Shown one piece after another: positions 21,225-24,101 of a stretch of 24,101 nucleotides of DNA. The notes under the pieces were generated by a model. That model searched no databases and had not been told where the DNA came from. It saw only the letters and a list, made by a program, of their open reading frames with translations. Source of the DNA: a virus; the IMG/VR virus record IMGVR_UViG_3300032087_004909, positions 1 to 24,101 of that record, one strand, 5' to 3'. Both the position numbers and the translations under genes were made by a program. The first letter of the stretch is position 1, and each line of letters begins with the position of its first letter.

Positions 21225-21406
21225 GGGGGAAAGGCAAAATAATTGCAAGAAAACTACAAATAATTTTCTGCCGCCAATCCGGCTTTCAATATGGTGATTC
21301 GCCATATATCGCCCACAAGACTCCTTACAAGCCCAACTCGGTATTGGTGACCATTGGGTCAAAAACTTGCGGCTTGACACCTTGCGGGGCAAGACAAAAC
21401 GGGAAC

Positions 21407-21567
21407 ATCACTGGGTGATGGATCATACAACAAAACCGTGAAAACCTCTGTCAATGTATTAAATTTCACCCAGGGTGATGGATCACCGGGTTACAAATCA
21501 CCTGATGAAAAATCACCCAGTGATAAATCATACATGGGTGAAAAATCACTGGGTGATGGATCATACA
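21407..21567. repeat. Repeat family 1: GTGATGGATCATACA-type iterons with ATCACTGGGTGAT dyads
   Basis: A 23-bp unit beginning ATCACTGGGTGAT and ending GGATCATACA is present identically at 21407-21429 and 21545-21567. Its dyad appears inverted as ATCACCCAGTGAT at 21512-21524. The core GTGATGGATCA occurs at 21415, 21475 and 21553, with the variant GTGATAAATCATACA at 21520. Further half-sites occur near 21465 and 21496. Irregular spacing and palindromic cores suggest binding sites for a dimeric initiator or repressor. Confidence 0.85.
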
Positions 21568-21579
21568 GTCGCCGAGCGT

Positions 21580-21595
21580 TAAGAAAATTTTCTTA
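21580..21595. repeat. 16-bp perfect AT-rich palindrome between the two repeat families
   Basis: TAAGAAAATTTTCTTA is self-complementary over all 16 bases. Its position exactly between repeat family 1 and family 2, flanked by GAGCGTT and ATCCCTGGGGG, suggests a regulator-binding or strand-opening site, not chance. Confidence 0.65.
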
Positions 21596-21603
21596 TCCCT
21601 GGG

Positions 21604-21790
21604 GGTGAGCGAAATATCAGAGACCGAGGGTTAAGGTGAGCGGAATATCGAGGGCTAAGGAAATATCGTTACCGCTCGGGGTGAGCGGAATATCGCGGTG
21701 GGAGGGTTAAGCCTATTTCCTTAACGCTCGTCCGAGCGGAATATGGAGGGTTACGAGAATATCTTTAACGCTGGGGGTGAGCGAAATATG
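21604..21790. repeat. Repeat family 2: GGTGAGCGGAATATCG plus GAGGGTTAAG units
   Basis: GGTGAGCG[GA]AATATC or close variants occur at 21604, 21635, 21680, 21733 (CGAGCGGAATATG) and 21776. Partial copies (AATATCG/AATATC) occur near 21661 and 21758. A second motif, GAGGG[TC]TA[AC]G, follows at 21626, 21650, 21702 and 21746. TTAACGCT/GAGCGTTAA arms also recur. The composite unit is repeated roughly every 30-55 bp, always in one orientation, in non-coding DNA. Confidence 0.85.
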
Positions 21791-22332
21791 AGAGTTGCCA
21801 CTTGCAACCGGGGATGTCCTACAAAAGTCTCAAAATCCCGGTATGGCGTTCGGGGATACGGCAATGGAGTGATTAGGAACACGTCTAAATGCAGTGGCGG
21901 TATGGCGCGTTCACTATCTGAATGGACCATATCCACCTCCACCCATACAATTCCCCATTCCTTAGCCATATTCCATTTATTGAATGTGTTTTCAGCTTCC
22001 CTATTTCTAAAACTTCTTCAGTTTCTCGGCTTATTTCCGAGTTCTGAGTTCTGGGTATGGTCTATCTCCTAAATTTTTTTTTTTTTAAACTCACCCCCAG
22101 AAACAAACCCCCAGGAAACTAATCCCTACACCGAAACCTAAGAACCAAACCAACAAAACGAACTCGGAGACAGAAACGACAAATCCAACTCAAACTGTAG
22201 TCCGCCGAAACCGAGTTGGGCCATACCTGCACCGAAAACGGACGTGTCCCAAACAGTGACAATGCCAAACCCGCCAATCCCTTACCAACGATTGCAGACA
22301 TTCGTAGGACATCCCCGATCCGACCCACAAGG
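21791..22332. other. Non-coding part of the control region with T13 tract and A+C-rich strand
   Basis: No supported gene is seen. A run of 13 T lies at 22074-22086. It is followed by a strand that is about 80% A+C by hand count (22087-22200) and stays poor in T to about 22360. A small inverted repeat CTCGG/CCGAG lies at 22025-22041. The stretch could be an unwinding or unstructured leader region. Leftward frames through it lack ribosome-binding sites. Confidence 0.5.
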
Positions 22333-22362
22333 CTGAACGAAACATCGCGGGACTGAACGAAA
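22333..22362 (+). promoter_or_regulatory. Pair of CTGAACGAAA direct repeats just upstream of the early promoter
   Basis: CTGAACGAAA occurs at 22333-22342 and 22353-22362, start to start 20 bp (about two helical turns), ending 5 bp before the -35 hexamer. This placement suits binding of an activator or repressor dimer. Confidence 0.5.
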
Positions 22363-22367
22363 GGGGC

Positions 22368-22396
22368 TTGACAAGAGCCGTGATAAATGATATAGA
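22368..22396 (+). promoter_or_regulatory. Strong rightward early promoter
   Basis: TTGACA (22368-22373) and TATAGA (22391-22396) are separated by exactly 17 nt, close to the sigma-70 consensus. Transcription would start near 22403, about 45 nt before the first early gene. A second TATAAG lies at 22397-22402. This is the best promoter seen in the window and should drive early genes directly after infection. Confidence 0.78.
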
Positions 22397-22450
22397 TATA
22401 AGTGTGCCGGAGCGTGGTGCCAAGGCCTAAAAACTGAAGGATTACCAATC

Positions 22451-22666
22451 ATGAAACTCAATCATTTCATTAAAGAAGCAGACGGGTCACTTGTTCTTGT
22501 TAAGCCTGATATGTTTCACGCGGCAGCCATGTCCTATGATGTGGACTCCGCCCTTAGCAATTATCGGGTAGAATACACCACAGGTATTCCCGTGGGTTTG
22601 TATAAAGGCGAGATATCTAAACCCATGAACCCTTTTCTCACACTAATTCAAAAAGACGAAGGATAA
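22451..22666 (+). CDS. Small early protein 1, unknown function
   Basis: A 71-residue protein, MKLNHFIKEADGSLVLVKPD, with AAGGA 10 nt before the ATG in the leader AAGGATTACCAATC, which resembles the leaders of three later early genes. It is soluble, with a mixed alpha/beta pattern and no recognised motif. First gene after the early promoter, so probably among the first products made. Its first four residues (MKLN) and the DNA around the start match those of the small gene at 23749. It ends GGA-TAA, the same final codon and stop as other genes in this cluster. Confidence 0.72.
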   Translation: MKLNHFIKEADGSLVLVKPDMFHAAAMSYDVDSALSNYRVEYTTGIPVGLYKGEISKPMNPFLTLIQKDEG

Positions 22667-22670
22667 TGCA

Positions 22671-22856
22671 ATGCGAAAAACTGAAAACGAATTTGCTAAT
22701 GAAAAATACCTGCAAGAAGGTAAGCGTACCATAACCTCATGGGCGAAAGATGGACATATTTATCTAGGTATCAAAACATTTGAAGACGCACCAGACTGGG
22801 TGACAAAAGAAACGAAAGAAAAACTAATATGCCATTACAATAAGTTAAAGGGATAA
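22671..22856 (+). CDS. Small early protein 2, unknown function
   Basis: A 61-residue charged protein, MRKTENEFANEKYLQEGKRT, beginning 4 nt after the previous stop. It has a central Trp/Gly segment (TSWAKDGHIYLGIKTFEDAP) and a basic C-terminal helix (KEKLICHYNKLKG). No family is recognised. Its GGA-TAA end forms the first strand of structured element A. There is no strong ribosome-binding site of its own beyond the upstream GGATAA, so it is likely translated by coupling to protein 1. Confidence 0.68.
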   Translation: MRKTENEFANEKYLQEGKRTITSWAKDGHIYLGIKTFEDAPDWVTKETKEKLICHYNKLKG

Positions 22857-22896
22857 TATCAATGCAAGGCTTCCGAGCCTTGTTATGATGCAATCC
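22851..22896 (+). ncRNA. Structured intercistronic element, copy A
   Basis: Predicted fold: GGAU (22851-54) pairs with AUCC (22893-96), and AUCA (22858-61) pairs with UGAU (22886-89). An inner 7-bp stem CAAGGCU/AGCCUUG (22865-71/22876-82) is capped by UCCG, a UNCG tetraloop. The stop codon of the upstream gene lies in the 5' strand. The 3' part also contains TGTTATGAT (22881-22889), an extended -10-like sequence. The leader AAAAGGAATACCAAA and the next start follow. Confidence 0.7.
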
Positions 22897-22920
22897 AGCG
22901 TCAATAAAAGGAATACCAAA

Positions 22921-23100
22921 ATGACCAAACAGTCCAAGACATTCAACGCACTTACCACCGAGTCATTCTTTCGTGCCATCGAGGCGATTGACGCGTCCAT
23001 CGAGCTTTACGCCGATCCGTCCGACCCGTTTGAGTCCGTGCGGGATTATGTAGGTTTCCCCGAGGCGCGGGAAATGATCACAATCGGCATGGGAGTGTAA
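22921..23100 (+). CDS. Small early protein 3, acidic, unknown function
   Basis: A 59-residue protein. ATG 22921 (MTKQSKTFNALTTESFF) is chosen over an in-frame ATG at 22885 because that one lies inside the structured element, and AAAAGGA stands 7-8 nt before 22921. It is acidic (IEAIDASIELYADPSDPFES), mostly helical, and ends REMITIGMGV. No known family. Small acidic early proteins of phages are often inhibitors of host proteins, but nothing here shows the target. Confidence 0.68.
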   Translation: MTKQSKTFNALTTESFFRAIEAIDASIELYADPSDPFESVRDYVGFPEAREMITIGMGV

Positions 23101-23104
23101 GGCG

Positions 23105-23323
23105 ATGAATAATCTTAAAACCTATTACGTGGTAATGTCGGCAATCACTGGGCCGGGTAAATCGCCATACGAGACAAACGCAATTGTGTATGACGAGGAG
23201 GCTGCACAACGTATTGCAGACCAACGCACAGCGGTAGAAAAGAAAGCGGGAAACAATATCTCGTGGTTCGTAAATACCGTACCAGCGGAAATGCAAAGGA
23301 TGTTAGCAGCGATTAAAGGATAA
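23105..23323 (+). CDS. Small early protein 4, unknown function
   Basis: A 72-residue protein, MNNLKTYYVVMSAITGPGKS, starting 4 nt after protein 3. A beta strand at the start (TYYVVMSAITG) is followed by a strand/helix (NAIVYDEEAAQRIADQRTAV) and a C-terminal helix (VPAEMQRMLAAIKG). No family is recognised; the alternating pattern suggests a small ferredoxin-like fold, with low certainty. The end GGA-TAA forms part of element B. Confidence 0.7.
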   Translation: MNNLKTYYVVMSAITGPGKSPYETNAIVYDEEAAQRIADQRTAVEKKAGNNISWFVNTVPAEMQRMLAAIKG

Positions 23324-23377
23324 TATCAGACAGGGGACGGCCATCACATACCTTCCGTCCCCTGCGTGATGCAATCC
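23318..23377 (+). ncRNA. Structured intercistronic element, copy B (long hairpin variant)
   Basis: The outer framework is the same as copy A: GGAU (23318-21) with AUCC (23374-77), and AUCA (23325-28) with UGAU (23367-70). The inner stem is a perfect 10 bp, CAGGGGACGG / CCGUCCCCUG (23331-40/23355-64), with a 14-nt loop. The upstream stop codon again lies in the 5' strand. The conserved leader AAAAGGACTACCAAA precedes the next start. Confidence 0.7.
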
Positions 23378-23403
23378 CTGTATCAGTGAAAAGGACTACC
23401 AAA

Positions 23404-23652
23404 ATGCCAAACACTAACTTCAAAATTAAACTTTACACAGGGCAAAGTGAACCGATAGACTTCGTTCTCGAGACACGAAGCCTAATGGCCGCAGTGCGTG
23501 TCTTCCCGAAAATCCTTAAATCCTTCGACGGCGGTGAGTGGACCCGTACCCCAGGGGAAACGCGGATTAAACTTCGCGGAGTAATGGCGGAATATCAAGA
23601 TGAAGATGGCTCGATTGTGGTCGCCCACATCAAACCGGAGTTGGTATCGTGA
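23404..23652 (+). CDS. Small early protein 5, unknown function
   Basis: An 82-residue protein. ATG 23404 (MPNTNFKIKLYTGQSEPID) is preferred over 23386 because AAAAGGA lies about 8 nt before it. Beta-rich start (FKIKLYTGQ), a helix (RSLMAAVRVFPKILKSF), then strands (TRIKLRGVMAEYQ, GSIVVAHIKPELVS). It has the look of a small single-domain alpha/beta protein. No family is recognised. The stop overlaps a GTG that opens an 11-codon frame running into element C. Confidence 0.7.
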   Translation: MPNTNFKIKLYTGQSEPIDFVLETRSLMAAVRVFPKILKSFDGGEWTRTPGETRIKLRGVMAEYQDEDGSIVVAHIKPELVS

Positions 23653-23684
23653 GATCGCGCCACTTCTACACCCTGGATGGATAA
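23649..23684 (+). CDS. Possible 11-residue peptide coupled to early protein 5
   Basis: GTG 23649 overlaps the preceding stop (GTGA) and reads RSRHFYTLDG to GGA-TAA at 23679-23684. Its last codon and stop fall inside element C exactly as the ends of larger genes fall inside copies A and B. It may be a real leader-type peptide or the remnant end of a gene lost upstream of the element. Confidence 0.25.
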   Translation: MRSRHFYTLDG

Positions 23685-23724
23685 TATCAATGCAACGCCT
23701 ACGGGCGTTGTTATGATGCAATCC
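23679..23724 (+). ncRNA. Structured intercistronic element, copy C
   Basis: Same 46-nt length and layout as copy A. GGAU (23679-82) pairs with AUCC (23721-24) and AUCA (23686-89) with UGAU (23714-17). The inner stem CAACGCC/GGCGUUG (23693-99/23704-10) is capped by UACG, a stable C(UACG)G tetraloop. Relative to copy A, two stem positions have changed on both sides so that pairing is kept. TGTTATGAT is also retained. The leader GAAAGGATTACTAAA follows. Confidence 0.72.
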
Positions 23725-23748
23725 AGCATCTAAGAAAGGATTACTAAA

Positions 23749-23940
23749 ATGAAACTCAATTTATCCCTACTCGAGGCAATCGAAGCATCGGCATATCCCA
23801 TCAGTCTTTCGATAAGTGAACTCAAACAGTTCCTCGCAATAAAAGAACCGGAGGACTGGAAACCGCAAGATGATATGATCCTCGAGCTTGCCGATCTTAT
23901 CCGCGCTGAGCGGAAGCTTACCGGGATGTTAGAGGGTTAA
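23749..23940 (+). CDS. Small early protein 6, acidic helical, unknown function
   Basis: A 63-residue protein, MKLNLSLLEAIEASAYPISL, with GAAAGGA 8 nt before the start. It appears almost fully helical (LSISELKQFLAIKEP, DDMILELADLIRAERKLTGM) and acidic. No family is recognised. The DNA around its start (AAGGATTACT, ATGAAACTCAAT) is close to that of early protein 1, suggesting a shared expression module, though the proteins differ after MKLN. Confidence 0.7.
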   Translation: MKLNLSLLEAIEASAYPISLSISELKQFLAIKEPEDWKPQDDMILELADLIRAERKLTGMLEG

Positions 23941-23941
23941 A

Positions 23942-24043
23942 ATGATCTTCCTTTACATCCTAGCCATTCCGGCGGCCTACATCATCATCACCCTCGCAGT
24001 AAGTGCAATTGCCATGCGAGGCAATCCTTACCGCACATTCTGA
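23942..24043 (+). CDS. 33-residue single-pass membrane peptide
   Basis: ATG 23942 lies 1 nt past the previous stop, with AGAGGG 5-6 nt upstream. The sequence is MIFLYILAIPAAYIIITLAV followed by a short basic, Pro-containing tail (RGNPYRTF). About 24 residues form a membrane helix. Such tiny inner-membrane peptides are common among early phage genes; roles such as superinfection exclusion or host membrane control are possible but not shown. Confidence 0.6.
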   Translation: MIFLYILAIPAAYIIITLAVSAIAMRGNPYRTF

Positions 24044-24057
24044 TCGGAGCGAAATCA

Positions 24058-24101
24058 ATGCTTATTTATTACATCCTCAGCGACTATGAAGCCGGAGCCC
24101 T
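24058..24101 (+). CDS. Early protein 8, partial (runs off right edge)
   Basis: ATG 24058 follows GGAG at about 8 nt and begins MLIYYILSDYEAGA, open to the window end. Too short to identify. It continues the rightward early operon. Confidence 0.5.
   Translation, partial: MLIYYILSDYEAGA

Noticed and set aside
21195-21320. Leftward short frame MANHHIESRIGGRKL upstream of the 197-aa gene
   Set aside because: An AAGGAG lies upstream but about 15 nt from the ATG, too far, and the frame covers the predicted promoter of the next gene.
20593-21418. Long rightward frames opposite the 197-aa gene
   Set aside because: Antisense shadows of a G+C-richer gene. The minus-strand frame has the start signal, promoter and protein-like sequence.
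21407-21567. CRISPR-like array
   Set aside because: The repeats are short, partly palindromic, in both orientations and irregularly spaced. There are no equal-length unique spacers and no cas genes.
21751-21969. Leftward 72-residue frame MAKEWGIVWVEVDMVHS
   Set aside because: Protein-like in its first part, but there is no ribosome-binding site, the frame upstream is closed, and its end runs through repeat family 2. It could be a gene remnant, but I cannot support it.
22119-22448. Leftward 109-residue frame
   Set aside because: It is created by the low-T plus strand (few stops on the minus strand), shows low-complexity Arg/Leu/Phe composition, lies across the early promoter and has no good ribosome-binding site.
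23334-23346. 13-mer GGGACGGCCATCA shared with 20180-20192
   Set aside because: Shared words of this length are expected a few times by chance in 24 kb, and the two contexts (element B stem, terminase gap) are unrelated.
1-24101. Integrase, repressor, tRNA genes, insertion sequences
   Set aside because: I looked for these as signs of lysogeny or mobile elements and saw none in this window. The rest of the genome is not visible, so lifestyle stays open.

Overview
The window is part of the genome of a tailed phage with a long non-contractile tail (siphovirus type), or a prophage of one. It reads as a leftward late region (minus strand, about 1-21130), a control region of about 1.3 kb with no supported gene (21127-22450), and the start of a rightward early region (plus strand, 22451-24101). 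The host is probably an alphaproteobacterium, perhaps marine. That is inferred from protein resemblance only: the tail chaperone pair and head-tail genes look like those of gene-transfer agents and Roseobacter-type siphophages, and the tail hub looks like the Mu-like/B3-like siphophage hub family. No host gene, integrase, repressor or tRNA is visible, so lifestyle cannot be decided.

Late region, in transcription order (right to left): an unknown 197-aa protein; a gap of about 450 bp with a good leftward promoter; terminase small and large subunits; HK97-type portal, prohead protease and major capsid protein; a decoration-like protein and a 77-aa protein; head-tail adaptor, head-closure protein, HK97-gp10-like protein, tail terminator and major tail protein; a tail assembly chaperone pair joined by a predicted -1 frameshift on GGGAAAG, the lambda G/GT heptamer; a 741-aa tape measure protein with four 35-residue repeats; a distal-tail-like protein; a tail hub with a cysteine cluster and an inserted LamG-like domain; and small fibre-type proteins. 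A lysis cassette follows (GH108 endolysin, holin, overlapping inner and outer spanins, one more membrane/coiled-coil protein). After it come further appendage genes: two small proteins, a beta-helix protein on a Pro/Thr linker, an unknown protein, and a tail protein with 21-residue repeats that runs off the left edge. Genes are tightly packed, often with ATGA or TAATG overlaps.

The control region holds two different families of short DNA repeats (21407-21567 and 21604-21790) separated by a 16-bp perfect palindrome, then a T13 tract, a strongly A+C-rich stretch, and a near-consensus sigma-70 promoter driving the early genes. It is the best candidate here for a replication origin and/or early-late switch.

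The early region encodes only very small unrecognised proteins. Between them sit three copies of a structured element: GGAT-AAT-AUCA, a variable hairpin, then UGAU-GCA-AUCC. Two copies have the same length, UNCG tetraloops and two compensatory base-pair changes. In each copy the 5' strand contains a stop codon, and each copy lies just upstream of a conserved ribosome-binding site and a new gene. This looks like a cassette-delimiting RNA or DNA element, similar in concept to the promoter/stem-loop cassettes of T4-type phages, and is the most novel feature of the window.
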